DNA of 64,000 nt from Maribacter sp044594925 (GCF_044594925.1 NZ_CP138991.1:3844001-3908000); one strand, 5' to 3'. Shown: positions 35,583-45,200, counted from the stretch's first letter. Notes: generated from the sequence alone by a model not told the origin. Numbers and translations: made by a program.

Positions 35583-36032
35583 TTAGCTGATATCCTCTAA
35601 TGTTTTGATGGTAGACAAGCCTTTCTCAATAGCTAATTTTTGATTTCTTAAAATTGTTGAAGTAGTAGAGGGTAGGGAAGTATCTCCTAAAACATCCTCG
35701 TACTCTTCCACGGAAGCTTTTTCTCCTCTTATGGCTTCTTCTAACATGGCCTCTTCATCATCCGAGGAAAATAATGCTTTTACATCCATCCAGGCTCTGT
35801 GGGCTTTCCCCGTTAAGCTATCTCCCTTATCTACTTCTTGTCCAAAGGATTTAATTTCTGATTTCAGTTCATGTCCAAAATCGTAACGTTGCTGTGCTTT
35901 TCCGTTAAAGTAAGATTTCAAAGCATTGTTCTCCGTATTCTCGGCTGCTTTCTTAAAGCCTTTTTCGGCGTCATAGGTTTTTTCTAAAAGGTCGTTTAAC
36001 TTTTCTCCAACTTCTTCTGTGTATGTGCTCAT
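35583..36032 (-). CDS. PA2169-type four-helix-bundle protein (DUF2383)
   Basis: The 149-residue all-helical protein (LNDLLEKTYDAEKGFKKAAE ... EEAIRGEKASVEEYEDVL) has the ferritin-like four-helix pattern of DUF2383. Members are associated with stress response; the function is unknown. It is cotranscribed with the next small membrane gene at most, with 61 nt between them. Confidence 0.85.
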   Translation of the reverse strand: MSTYTEEVGEKLNDLLEKTYDAEKGFKKAAENTENNALKSYFNGKAQQRYDFGHELKSEIKSFGQEVDKGDSLTGKAHRAWMDVKALFSSDDEEAMLEEAIRGEKASVEEYEDVLGDTSLPSTTSTILRNQKLAIEKGLSTIKTLEDIS

Positions 36033-36093
36033 AATAGGTAATATTTTTAGTGAATGACCATTTGGTTAGAGATGCTGGTCACTTTACATCTTT

Positions 36094-36357
36094 CTATCGT
36101 ATGTTATAAAACCGATTTCTATTTTTAAACTGCCTCAGCTTTTCTTTTAATTGAGGAATGCCTTTGGCATTCTTTGTTTCTTTTGCTAATAGCACCTCGG
36201 TATCAATATTTATAAAGGGTTCATCAATATGTTCGTCTTCAAAAATCTGCATATCCAGTGTTTTCTCCTTAGAGAACACCTCACTTACGATAAGCAGTAA
36301 AAATCCTAGGGCCAATACAATGGCCAATCCTGATAAAATTTGAATAATAGTAATCAT
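36094..36357 (-). CDS. Hypothetical single-helix membrane protein, 87 aa
   Basis: One N-terminal transmembrane helix (IIQILSGLAIVLALGFLLLI) is followed by a charged 60-residue tail ending in basic residues (KLRQFKNRNRFYNIR). I recognise no family. It lies upstream of the DUF2383 gene on the same strand. Confidence 0.65.
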   Translation of the reverse strand: MITIIQILSGLAIVLALGFLLLIVSEVFSKEKTLDMQIFEDEHIDEPFINIDTEVLLAKETKNAKGIPQLKEKLRQFKNRNRFYNIR

Positions 36358-36573
36358 AGTTTGGTGTTTGTAGTAAATTTAACTTGGTGTGGGCAATAGG
36401 ATTGCTCATAAGAACGGAACTGTTAACTCATATCCTTCTGGGTTAATTATTAGAAGTGATAGGGTTAAAAATCAGAGCTTTAGTTCTTGAAAAAATGATT
36501 TGTAATAGGGATATTTACGCTGTTGGTTATTCACATAGTTTCTAAATTTGTGAGTTTTGTTATTCAAAACGAA

Positions 36574-36614
36574 TTCCCATCACCCAGTTCTCCAAAAATT
36601 AGAGGTGATGGGAA
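36574..36614 (+). promoter_or_regulatory. Stem-loop in the leader of the DUF2945 gene
   Basis: Perfect 11-bp arms TTCCCATCACC and GGTGATGGGAA enclose a 19-nt loop and end 25 nt before the ATG. No T tract follows, so an RNA-level or operator role is more likely than termination. Confidence 0.6.
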
Positions 36615-36639
36615 ACACAAATTTCAATTACTACACATT

Positions 36640-36852
36640 ATGATAAGAAAAGGAACAAAAGTTTCGTGGAAATGGGGAAACGGCAGTGCTGAAGGCACTG
36701 TTGAGGAAACCTATACTTCAAAAATCACAAAGACCATAAAGGGAACAGAAGTTACACGTAACGGTAGTTCTGGCGATAAAGCTTTGTATATCTCCCAGGA
36801 AGATGGCAATCACGTATTAAAAAGTGAGAGCGAGGTAGACCGAGTAGATTAG
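36640..36852 (+). CDS. DUF2945 / Tudor-like small protein, 70 aa
   Basis: From ATG 36640 the protein reads MIRKGTKVSWKWGNGSAEGT with ITKTIKGTEVTRNGSSGDKA and ends ESEVDRVD. This is the small SH3/Tudor-like fold known as DUF2945 (hypervirulence-associated Tudor). An in-frame start at 36523 would add 39 low-complexity residues spanning the hairpin and is rejected. A role in stress is suggested by its neighbours only. Confidence 0.85.
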   Translation: MIRKGTKVSWKWGNGSAEGTVEETYTSKITKTIKGTEVTRNGSSGDKALYISQEDGNHVLKSESEVDRVD

Positions 36853-36973
36853 TGTCTGAAAGTTCCTTTCCGATTTATTGGTACCGTCAAAGGGTACATA
36901 ATACTTCCAAGTTTGCCTTAAAATTAAATATTCACTTACCCCAGAATGCCTCGTGGATTTACCTCAAGTTAGT

Positions 36974-37864
36974 TTACTTTTCAACAGTATTGGATCGCTC
37001 TATCTTAAGATTTTCTGGAAAGTTTAAAGTACGTATCGGGAATGGTATGTTGATGTTGTTTTTATCAAATACCTTTTTGATGGCAATCATCGCCTCGGTT
37101 TTTGCCTTGGCAACTTCTAGGGCAGATGTGGAATTAATCCAAAATCTGGTTTCAAAATTAATGGAACTATCCCCGAATTCTTGATAGAGAAAGATAATAT
37201 CTTCCTTATTTTCCACCGCATCGAAGTTTTCTAGAATAGTTTTCTTTACCAATTTCCGTACGGCTTCCAAATCAGAAGAATAGCCTACGCCACATTGTAG
37301 GATAACCCTTGATTGGGCGGTGGTAGAGTAATTTTTTATGGGGTTTTCAACTACCATTTTGTTAGGTATGTACACCAAATTATTATCAGGTTGTTTTAGG
37401 GTAACCGAACGTAAGTCCAGGTCCACCACCTCTCCTTCAAAACCATTACTCTCTACCCAATCTCCAAATTTAATATGCTTTATAAATGACAGTACTATTC
37501 CGGAATAGGTATTGGCCAGAGCTCCTTGTAAAGCTAAACCTACGGCCAAACCTACCACGCCTGCACCTGCCAAAATGGTGTTTAGGGCTTTACTTAAATT
37601 AAGGATGCCCAGTACCAAAAAGAGACCTAATAGAACAACTATAATAGAGGCCAGCTTGGATAATAAACTGCGCATAGATGCTTGTAATTTGGTATTCGAA
37701 AGAATTTTGGTAACCAACTTACTTATGTATCTAGATACTACTAAGCTTATGGTAAATACTAAAACTGCAATGATGATATTAGGCAGGTTTACGATTAAAG
37801 CATCAAACCAAGCGTCTATTTTTTCAATCATTTTAGACCAGGCTTTTGAAAATTGATTTGTCAT
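36974..37864 (-). CDS. MscS-type small-conductance mechanosensitive channel
   Basis: The 296-residue protein has three transmembrane helices. The pore helix is Gly/Ala-rich (AGAGVVGLAVGLALQGALAN). The MscS beta domain follows (FGDWVESNGFEGEVVDLDLR, YIPNKMVVENPIKNYS). It releases osmolytes on hypo-osmotic shock. Its start overlaps the end of the topoisomerase IB gene by 4 nt, so the two are coupled. Confidence 0.93.
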   Translation of the reverse strand: MTNQFSKAWSKMIEKIDAWFDALIVNLPNIIIAVLVFTISLVVSRYISKLVTKILSNTKLQASMRSLLSKLASIIVVLLGLFLVLGILNLSKALNTILAGAGVVGLAVGLALQGALANTYSGIVLSFIKHIKFGDWVESNGFEGEVVDLDLRSVTLKQPDNNLVYIPNKMVVENPIKNYSTTAQSRVILQCGVGYSSDLEAVRKLVKKTILENFDAVENKEDIIFLYQEFGDSSINFETRFWINSTSALEVAKAKTEAMIAIKKVFDKNNINIPFPIRTLNFPENLKIERSNTVEK

Positions 37865-38874
37865 GATATATCTTCTTTTAGACCCTCTAGAGGGCTGTAG
37901 TTTTGTATGAGTTTTAGTACGGCAACTTCTGATGCAGACTGATTGTGTCTTGGTTTTATTTTATCTGTTTCCTCGAAAATTTTGTCCAAGTTGCCGTTTT
38001 CATATTCCAAGGGAAGTAAAGGATGTACGTAATATTTGCGACAAACGTTTCTGGTATTACCAAGCTCCTTTGCAACCATATCATATGCTTTAAGTGTATT
38101 AGCGTGTTGGGTCTTACTATCTTTTGTTTTTGGAAAGGATTTGAGCGAGTCGAAGAAAATTACAGTTCCTGCCCATGTCCTGAAATCTTTTGCGGTAAAG
38201 AAGTCCCCTCCAGCCTCTTGAATATAGTCGTTGACCATACCGCTATCTATTGCCGTTTTTTTACCGTCTTCATCAAAAAACTGAAATAGTTCCCAGCCAG
38301 GAATTTCTTCGCACTTACTCACTAAATGAATTAGCTTTTTATTACGTAGTGTTATGTTGTGCTTTTTTCCCTTTTTTCCTGTAAACTTAAATCGTATTTT
38401 ATCCTTACTTACCGATAAGTGTTTGGTCCTGAGAGTAGAAAGGCCATAGGTTTTATTCTTTCTTGCGTATTGTCTGCCGCCTACCCTAATATGGGTCTCC
38501 TCCATGAGCCGTACCACCAATGCCAGAACCTTATTTTGGGGCCAACCAGGGAGCATTAAATCGGTATCTACCTTGGTTCTTAGTTTGGGAAGTGTCTTTC
38601 CAAAGGCAAGCATTTTAAAAAATTTGGTCCTATTTCTAATTTTTAACCAAATGGGATGGTATCGGTATTGTATTCTTTTTTTTAAGTCGTATCCAAAGGC
38701 CTGTAAATGAGCGTTGCTTAAATCAGCGATTTGTACATTTTTCCAAGCCGGGGGAATTACCAGTCCGTTAATACGCTGCAGTTCCTCCTCTTTTGCCAGA
38801 GGAAGGTCGTTGAGCAAGTATTCAAAGGCTTTACCTTTTTTTAAGCGATGAATAGGTAACTCGTTCTTATGCAC
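37861..38874 (-). CDS. DNA topoisomerase IB
   Basis: This poxvirus/bacterial-type topoisomerase IB relaxes supercoils through a 3'-phosphotyrosine. The 337-residue frame from GTG 38874 contains YGLSTLRTKHLSV (first catalytic Arg), FTGKKGKKH (Lys), FTAKDFRTWAGT (second Arg) and GNTRNVCRKYYVHPLL with the nucleophilic Tyr. The bacterial-type Asn stands in place of the viral His. The same frame stays open upstream without a start codon and encodes more family sequence, so the true start is probably ATG 38968 with a frameshift between (separate entry). It is coupled with mscS. Confidence 0.9.
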   Translation of the reverse strand: MHKNELPIHRLKKGKAFEYLLNDLPLAKEEELQRINGLVIPPAWKNVQIADLSNAHLQAFGYDLKKRIQYRYHPIWLKIRNRTKFFKMLAFGKTLPKLRTKVDTDLMLPGWPQNKVLALVVRLMEETHIRVGGRQYARKNKTYGLSTLRTKHLSVSKDKIRFKFTGKKGKKHNITLRNKKLIHLVSKCEEIPGWELFQFFDEDGKKTAIDSGMVNDYIQEAGGDFFTAKDFRTWAGTVIFFDSLKSFPKTKDSKTQHANTLKAYDMVAKELGNTRNVCRKYYVHPLLPLEYENGNLDKIFEETDKIKPRHNQSASEVAVLKLIQNYSPLEGLKEDIS

Positions 38875-38968
38875 ATATTTTAAATTCAGATGTGCAATAG
38901 CATCCTCAGGCTCATTGATAAATCGATATATAAGTTTCTTATTGCTGAAAACGTTCTTTTTTATTCAT
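38875..38968 (-). pseudogene. Frameshifted N-terminal extension of topoisomerase IB
   Basis: ATG 38968 opens MNKKERFQQ and then stops. If one A is removed from the A6 run (T6 on the plus strand, 38957-38962), the frame becomes MNKKNVFSNKKLIYRFINEP and then EDAIAHLNLKYV, joining the topoisomerase frame at 38874. The segment ALNLKYV-like plus HRLKKGKAF is the expected start of this enzyme family. Translation from GTG 38874 would lose about 31 residues. The cause is a sequencing error, a mutation or homopolymer phase variation. Confidence 0.7.
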
Positions 38969-39165
38969 TTTAATTTTTCCATCAAAAATATGTACATTAA
39001 ATACTTTTTCTTTGCTGTATCCACTCCAATCTTAGCTGTTATAATTAGTGTATAAAAGAGGTGCATAATATTTGCTATCTATATTAAAATTGAAGAAATA
39101 AGCCACTATTCTTAAATGAGTTAAAGACTGTTTTAACAGAGCCAAGGAAGGTTGAGTAGCGATTC

Positions 39166-39173
39166 TATCTTTG
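39166..39173 (+). promoter_or_regulatory. Possible -7 box of dps
   Basis: TATCTTTG fits TAnnTTTG exactly, 25 nt before the dps ATG. A TTG lies upstream but too close for a standard -33 element. Nothing else is evident in the approximately 230 nt between the topoisomerase extension and dps. Confidence 0.4.
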
Positions 39174-39198
39174 ATTTTAAATAAATTAAAATAGAATT

Positions 39199-39690
39199 AT
39201 GAGTTATTTAGATATTAAATCGGAAAAAATAGGGCCAATTATTACAGAGTTGAATACACTTTTAGCAGATTACCATGTCTACTATCAAAATTTAAGAGGA
39301 TTTCATTGGAATGTACTTGGGAAAAATTTCTTTGACCTTCATGAAAAGTTTGAAGAATTATATGGTGATGCCAGGGTTAAGATTGATGAAATAGCAGAGC
39401 GTATTCTTACTTTAAGACATCATCCGATAAGTGAGTTTTCTTCTTATTTAAAGAATGCATCCGTTCAAGAAGTGTCTTCCATGATTACAGATAAGGAAAT
39501 GGTCAATGGAATTCTTAAAGACCATGAGACGATACTTAGGCAAATGTCAAAGGTGATAGACAAAGCAGATAATGCTGGAGATGAAGGAACGATAGATATG
39601 ATTGGTGCTTACATCGGTAATTTAGAAAAAGTAAGTTGGATGTTGAATGCATGGAGCAAGGATACAAATGATCAATTAGCGGGAAAATAG
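39199..39690 (+). CDS. dps: Dps-family DNA-protecting ferritin
   Basis: Dps forms a dodecamer that oxidizes and stores iron and shields DNA from peroxide. The 163-residue sequence has the ferroxidase-site motifs LADYHVYYQNLRGFHWNV and FFDLHEKFEELYGDARVKID plus EIAERILTLRHHP. Length and order are standard. It has its own terminator. Confidence 0.95.
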   Translation: MSYLDIKSEKIGPIITELNTLLADYHVYYQNLRGFHWNVLGKNFFDLHEKFEELYGDARVKIDEIAERILTLRHHPISEFSSYLKNASVQEVSSMITDKEMVNGILKDHETILRQMSKVIDKADNAGDEGTIDMIGAYIGNLEKVSWMLNAWSKDTNDQLAGK

Positions 39691-39710
39691 CGCTTATTTA
39701 TTAAAAACTT

Positions 39711-39737
39711 AAAAAGGCCCTTTAATGGGTCTTTTTT
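39711..39737 (+). terminator. Intrinsic terminator of dps
   Basis: The stem AAAAAGGCCC / GGGTCTTTTT (one G-T pair) has loop TTTAAT and is followed by T residues, 20 nt after the stop. Confidence 0.85.
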
Positions 39738-39864
39738 TGTGCTCAAAAAATAGAAATAATAATCCGTTAAGCTTTTTTGAAGTTGTTTTAATTTTTCAGT
39801 CTAGAAAAAATGTACCTTTATAAGGAATCAAGATATTCAAGCAAATAGTTTGAAGTAGTTTTCT

Positions 39865-40911
39865 ATGATAACAATACAAATTACGGCGAGTAGTACGGAG
39901 GGTACTGTAAAGCAGATACAAGAAGTGATAGGCGGCCAGATTACGCAGCGCTGGGGAGAGTATAATTTAACGGTCAATAGTGCATCCGCCACAGGGAGTA
40001 TTCGATTCATTACATTTGATTGGGGTGTGAGTTTGTTGGAATATGATATTACCTTCCACGATGAGGTAACTTTGGTCATGGATGCCTCGGAATACAACCC
40101 CATCCACTTTACCTATTGTTTAGAGGGCTATTGCAGGCATCGTTTTGGTTATCAGCAAGAGTCGGAAATAAAAACATTGGAACAATTTCAATCTGTCATC
40201 ATAACTAGTAAGGGTGGAGGTGCTAACTATGGGTACTTTCCAAAAGATTTGAAACTTGCCATTAACGTTATTCAAATAACAAGAAAGAAGTTTTTGAACA
40301 AGCGTATTAATGGGGTCGACGCTCTGAACAAGCGTCTCTATGAGGTTTTTGTAGATACAGACCACGATAATACTTTCGCTTACTATGGTTCTTATAATCT
40401 AAAATTAGCCAATAAAATCAGTGCCTTTCGTAAGGTGAGGAATAAAAATGGAATGATACGCATTATGCAAATTGAAGGGTTGGTCTATGAAACCTTGGCA
40501 TTGCATATAGCGCAACAAGAAAAAGATAGTAAAGGGGATTTGCCAAATACGTCTTTGTTGCGCAGTGAGCTAAAAATAGTGCGTTCCTTAGCTAATAAAA
40601 TAGCTAAAAATGTGGCTAAGGATTATACGCTGGATAGATTATCAGGTGAATCTGGACTTTCACAGGCAAAATTGCAAGAAGGATTTAAGCTGCTTTACGC
40701 TAGAACAGTTACAGAATACATTAGGCACGTTAGATTGGAGGCCGCCCGTGACTTTTTAAGTACCTCGGATATGAATATCTCTCAAGTGGTCTACTCCGTA
40801 GGATTTAGCAGTAGAAGCTACTTTTCCAAAATTTTTAAGAACAAATATGGTATAAGTCCTAGCGAGTTTCACAGTAATATAAAACAGACTTTGGAAATAG
40901 CCGCTATCTAA
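39865..40911 (+). CDS. AraC-family regulator, paralogue 4
   Basis: The 348-residue protein has the sensor block GSIRFITFDWGVSLLEYDIT, nearly the same as paralogue 2. The C-terminal HTH is LSGESGLSQAKLQEGFKLLY plus ISQVVYSVGFSSRSYFSKIF. A -7-like TACCTTTA lies about 50 nt upstream. The 3' end overlaps the convergent 64-aa gene by 8 nt. Confidence 0.9.
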   Translation: MITIQITASSTEGTVKQIQEVIGGQITQRWGEYNLTVNSASATGSIRFITFDWGVSLLEYDITFHDEVTLVMDASEYNPIHFTYCLEGYCRHRFGYQQESEIKTLEQFQSVIITSKGGGANYGYFPKDLKLAINVIQITRKKFLNKRINGVDALNKRLYEVFVDTDHDNTFAYYGSYNLKLANKISAFRKVRNKNGMIRIMQIEGLVYETLALHIAQQEKDSKGDLPNTSLLRSELKIVRSLANKIAKNVAKDYTLDRLSGESGLSQAKLQEGFKLLYARTVTEYIRHVRLEAARDFLSTSDMNISQVVYSVGFSSRSYFSKIFKNKYGISPSEFHSNIKQTLEIAAI

Positions 40912-41098
40912 TTATTTTTCTAATTAGATAGAGCATACCATATTTTTTGACGGATGATAGTATGGTAGACATCCAACTGTAGGGACTCAAATCTTCCTTT
41001 ACATCCTGCTTTAGACCTTTAATTTCTTCCAAAGCAATTTCGCGTTCCAGATTTAAACGTTTTAAATCGTATTCTACCTGATCAAAGTTTGTGTACAT
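40904..41098 (-). CDS. Hypothetical protein of the YtxH/holin operon, 64 aa
   Basis: This short helical protein (YDLKRLNLEREIALEEIKGL ... KKYGMLYLIRKIIR) has no recognised family. It begins 3 nt after the holin-X gene stop and is the last gene of a three-gene operon. It is charged, with a weakly hydrophobic C-terminus. Confidence 0.7.
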   Translation of the reverse strand: MYTNFDQVEYDLKRLNLEREIALEEIKGLKQDVKEDLSPYSWMSTILSSVKKYGMLYLIRKIIR

Positions 41099-41101
41099 AG
41101 T

Positions 41102-41449
41102 TTAGTCAAAGAATTTAATGGATAGTTTTTTAACCACGGCATTATCAATTTTTTTACGAACCTTGTAAACAATTGCGGCTATTAACAGAAGCAGACTGCC
41201 CATGATCAGGCAGGCTAAAGCAATACTTCCCAATAGCTCTCCTAAATAAATAATACCAGCGACCATAAAGAATATCATGGCAATAAAAAGCAGACTGCCA
41301 ATAAGGAACATTTTACCGAACATTCCAGTGGTCATGGCCAATTGTTGAAATATTTTCAACTTGTAATATTCCAGTGTCTTCTCGTAAAGCTGTTGACCCG
41401 AATCAACAGCTTTGTTTGAAGTGTCGTTAAGTGATTCAATTACACTCAT
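41102..41449 (-). CDS. Holin-X / DUF1469-type membrane protein
   Basis: The 115-residue protein has two adjacent transmembrane helices (MFLIGSLLFIAMIFFMVAGI and IALACLIMGSLLLLIAAIVY) after an amphipathic N-terminus. This matches the phage-holin-superfamily-6/DUF1469 proteins that typically accompany YtxH proteins in stress operons. It is not evidence of a prophage. Confidence 0.78.
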   Translation of the reverse strand: MSVIESLNDTSNKAVDSGQQLYEKTLEYYKLKIFQQLAMTTGMFGKMFLIGSLLFIAMIFFMVAGIIYLGELLGSIALACLIMGSLLLLIAAIVYKVRKKIDNAVVKKLSIKFFD

Positions 41450-41782
41450 TTACGATGTTTTCTGTAGTTTCTTATTTTTTGCCTTTAGCTCGGATAATTT
41501 TTTTTCTAAGCTGGTGATGACGTCTTCGGTCTTATAACTTACGTCGGATACTAAACTGTTCATTCGCGTATCTAGCGTATCTTTCTCTGAAACTAGTTTA
41601 CTTACCACCGTATCTTTTAACTCCAATGCATTGTCGGCTATTGTATCCTTGGTTGCAGCTGCTTGCTCAGCTATACGTCTTCTCGTATGTGTACCCTTGT
41701 CTGGGGCATATAAAATTCCTAGGGCCGCACCTATGGCAGATCCTGTTATTAAGGCTAGTAATGTGTTGCTATTATCACTCAT
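41450..41782 (-). CDS. YtxH-domain protein
   Basis: The 110-residue protein begins with a Gly/Ala-rich helix, LLALITGSAIGAALGILYAP, and the YtxH signature DKGTHTRRRIAE. A long helical tail like a LEA or apolipophorin repeat follows. It is a general-stress membrane protein and the first gene of the operon. Confidence 0.88.
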   Translation of the reverse strand: MSDNSNTLLALITGSAIGAALGILYAPDKGTHTRRRIAEQAAATKDTIADNALELKDTVVSKLVSEKDTLDTRMNSLVSDVSYKTEDVITSLEKKLSELKAKNKKLQKTS

Positions 41783-41921
41783 ATTCTTTTATTTAAAATT
41801 AGTCATGATGGCTTTCATCATTCTTCTGCAAAATTCAACTTTATAACTTGTTATCATTAGCTCAAATACTGTAAATGTTGACGGAATCCCCAGTTCGTAA
41901 AAGGGTCAAGATTTTTTGGGA

Positions 41922-42053
41922 ATGCAACAAGCAGGCGGAAAAAGGGTATATAACTTTGTCAATACGAGTCCATGGGGTATTACAAATTCAAAAACAAGAT
42001 TCTTCAAACAATTTGGATTTGCTCCTACAAGGCTAAAAACGAACATTAAATAA
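41922..42053 (+). CDS. Possible 43-aa ORF
   Basis: An ATG frame encodes MQQAGGKRVYNFVNTSPWGI and ends FAPTRLKTNIK. The composition looks protein-like, but no RBS is visible. An exact -7-like box (TAACTTTG, 41951-41958) lies inside it, so it may instead be the leader of the next small gene. Confidence 0.25.
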   Translation: MQQAGGKRVYNFVNTSPWGITNSKTRFFKQFGFAPTRLKTNIK

Positions 42054-42065
42054 TAAACGAATAAA

Positions 42066-42233
42066 ATGAAGCAAGGAGAAGAAAGAACGGAATTTGTAAA
42101 AGAACCTGAAAACCAGACATCTAAGTTTATATTTCAGAAAAACAAGAAGACCAAAATAGGTGCCACTGTCATCATAATTTTCTTAGTACTTATAACACTT
42201 GGTATCGTAATTTCTGGTGTATCTTTTAACTAG
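42066..42233 (+). CDS. Small single-helix membrane protein, 55 aa
   Basis: ATG 42066 opens MKQGEERTEFVKEPENQTSK, then a basic stretch (QKNKKTKIG) and one C-terminal transmembrane helix (ATVIIIFLVLITLGIVISGV). Family unknown. It lies 47 nt before the large outer-membrane gene. Confidence 0.6.
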   Translation: MKQGEERTEFVKEPENQTSKFIFQKNKKTKIGATVIIIFLVLITLGIVISGVSFN

Positions 42234-42280
42234 TCAGCGTTCTCTTTTGATTACCAGTTTTGTATAACGAACTTCCTTTT

Positions 42281-45200
42281 ATGATAAATTATCTTCAACC
42301 GAAAATTGCAATTATTTCAAAACTCAAAATTATAGTTATAAGTATTTTTCTAGCTGTACCTCTATCATGTGCCACCTATAAGCAGCAGTCAAACATTAAG
42401 CAGATATCTTCCACGAATAGCAAAGAGGTTACATACACTTTTTACATAGGTGGGGGCTATGGAAATATTTCTAAAGCTTCCAATAAGGATTTACTGGATA
42501 CTTTAAAAAACGAAATATCATCGGCGGAAGCAAATAGTACGCTGTTGTTTACCGGGGATAATATTTCTCCCTTGATTGATAATTGGGGGCAAGACCAACA
42601 ATTGCTGGAGAATCAATTAGACTTAATATCGGACTATGAGGGTAAAACTATTTTTCTTCCCGGTAATAACGAATGGAAAAGTTATGACCTGAACAAGATG
42701 GAAAAGGTAGAGGATTATTTGAAGGATAAAAAAGTTGACAACGTCGCTGTGTTTCCTGAAAATGGATGTCCTATAGAACACCAAGTGATAAACGAAGATT
42801 TAGATTTAATACTGATAGATTCTAAATGGTTCGTTTCCAATTGGTCGCGACTAGTGGATATTAATAGAAAATGTACGGACATCGTCACCAGAAGGCGATT
42901 TATGGAAGAATTAGAAGGCTACATTAATGACGGGCAGGGAAAGAATATAGTAATAGCCATGCACCATCCTGTTTTCAGTAACGGCGCCTACGCGGGCAAT
43001 GAGACTTTTAAACGACACATGAATCCTTTGCCTGTATATGGTACTGTGAAAAATACAGTGATGGATTTAGGCGCTTTTAATCCGGAACATCTCAACTCTC
43101 GGAGATATAACTATTTAAGAATTGCAGTAAGTGCATTGGCACAAGCAAATGATAGAATAACCTTGTTATCCGGTCATGAGGAAAGTCTTCAATTACTATC
43201 TGGCGGGGGTATACATCAAATAATTAGTGGTTCATTAAGCTCAAAAAGTGCTACCAAGCTCGGAAAAAATAGAATAACCGCAATTGGTGGTTCGCTTGAA
43301 TATGAAGGAAATTTTGCACAAGGAGAAAGAGGTTTTTCTAAATTGGTATACTACAAGGACGGTTCCTCCGATGTTACGTTCATTAGAGAGCAAGGAGAAA
43401 ACAAATCATTCGAAGTGCTTCCAAAACTAGAGCGAACAGACAAGAAAGTTGACTTTGATGAAATCAATGATAAAACCGTTACTACTCAAGTTTTGGACTT
43501 CAAGGAGGATATGTACAAAAGTGGATTCTATAAATACTTGTGGGGGGAGAGATATCGGAATTACTTCACTAAACCCGTAACGGCTCCAGTGGTAAAATTA
43601 GATACTTTATACGGCGGACTAAAAGTGGTTAAAGAGGGTGGAGGGCATCAGTCTTTTTCGCTGCGTTTAGAAGATGAGAAAGGCAAGCAGTACGCCATGC
43701 GTTCCTTGAAAAAGAGCGCATTAAAATTTTTAAAATTTAAACTTCCGGGAATCGCCTACACTAATGATGATTTTATGGATACTTGGGCAGAAGAAGTTAT
43801 TTCTGACTTTTTTACCACGGCGCATCCATTTATACAATTGGTGATAGATCCATTAGCGCGATCAGCAGATATAAATCACTCTGATACAGAATTATTTTAT
43901 GTGCCAAAGCAGGAGCTTCTTGGTGATTATAAAGACAACTTTGGCGATGAACTCTATTTCATAGAAAGGCGCCCGTCTGAAGAACAACTCAACTACAAGG
44001 GCTATCGACGCACTATGGATTCCAATACCGGCGTAGTAACTGATTATGAAAGTACTACGGATATGTTGGAGAAAATTAAAAGTGATGAGTCATATACCAT
44101 TGATGAGAAAAACTTTATCCGCGCACGAATTTTTGATATGCTCATAGGTGATTGGGATAGACACCAAGATCAATGGAGATGGATTGAATATGAAGGGAAA
44201 GACGGCGATAGAGAATTTATGCCCATTCCACGGGACAGGGACAATGCCTTTGCGAAATTCGATGGTGCAGCACTTAAGTTGATAAAACTATTTGTACCCA
44301 ACGCTAGAAGATGGCAAAACTTTGATGATGACATAAATACTGTAAAGTGGCAGAATATGGGTGGCCATAAGATGGATAGGGCCCTGTTAACCCGTTATGA
44401 TGGGGATGTTTGGGAAAATGAAGCCAAGATAATTCAAGAGAATATCACAACAGCGGTTATAGATGCTGCCTTTAAGCGGCTTCCGGTATCCGTGCAAGAC
44501 GAGACTGCGGAGAAGATAAAGTCAAATCTTATGGCTAGACTGCAACAGCTGCCGGAAAAGGCTAGAGACTATGGGAACTATCTAAGTAAAGTAGTGGCGA
44601 TAACAGGTACTGAAAAAGATGATGTATTTGAGGTCTTGAGAATGCCAAATGGAAACACCAAAGTCATTGTAAAACGTCTTTTGTCGGACGAAAAAAACGA
44701 GAAAATATACGAAAGAACATTCAATGATAAGATAACCAAAGAAATTTGGTTATACGGACTAGGGGACGACGACGAGTATATGGTTTCAGGTAAGGAATCC
44801 TCAAGAACAAGAATTAAGATAGTTGGAGGTTATGGGAATGATAGGTATAGCATAGAAAATACTTCCAAGCTCAAAGTTTTTGAGTGGGATCACGAAAATT
44901 CCGATTTTGTAAAGGAGGAGCCTAATACGCAGATGAGTGATATTTATAAGACCAATACCTATCATTGGCGTTACTTTAAGCCCAATACGAATACGATTGC
45001 ACCAACGATTGGTTTTAGAACCGATGATGGTGTTTTCTTAGGTGCCTCAAATACCTTTATCAAAAATGGATTAAATGGAAATCCTTTTTTACAGAAACAT
45101 CAAGTAAAAGCTAACTACTATTTTGGTTTTGAAGCTTTGGAACTTCAATATTCTGGGATATGGGGAAATATAATTCCCAAGTGGAATTTTGAACTTAACG

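Noticed and set aside
36852..37184. A plus-strand frame after the DUF2945 gene
   Set aside because: Most of it is antisense to the C-terminus of the MscS gene, and it contains no recognisable domain.
41102..41782. Prophage signal from the holin-type gene
   Set aside because: The YtxH plus holin-X plus small protein operon is a chromosomal stress set; no phage structural, lysis or integrase genes are present.
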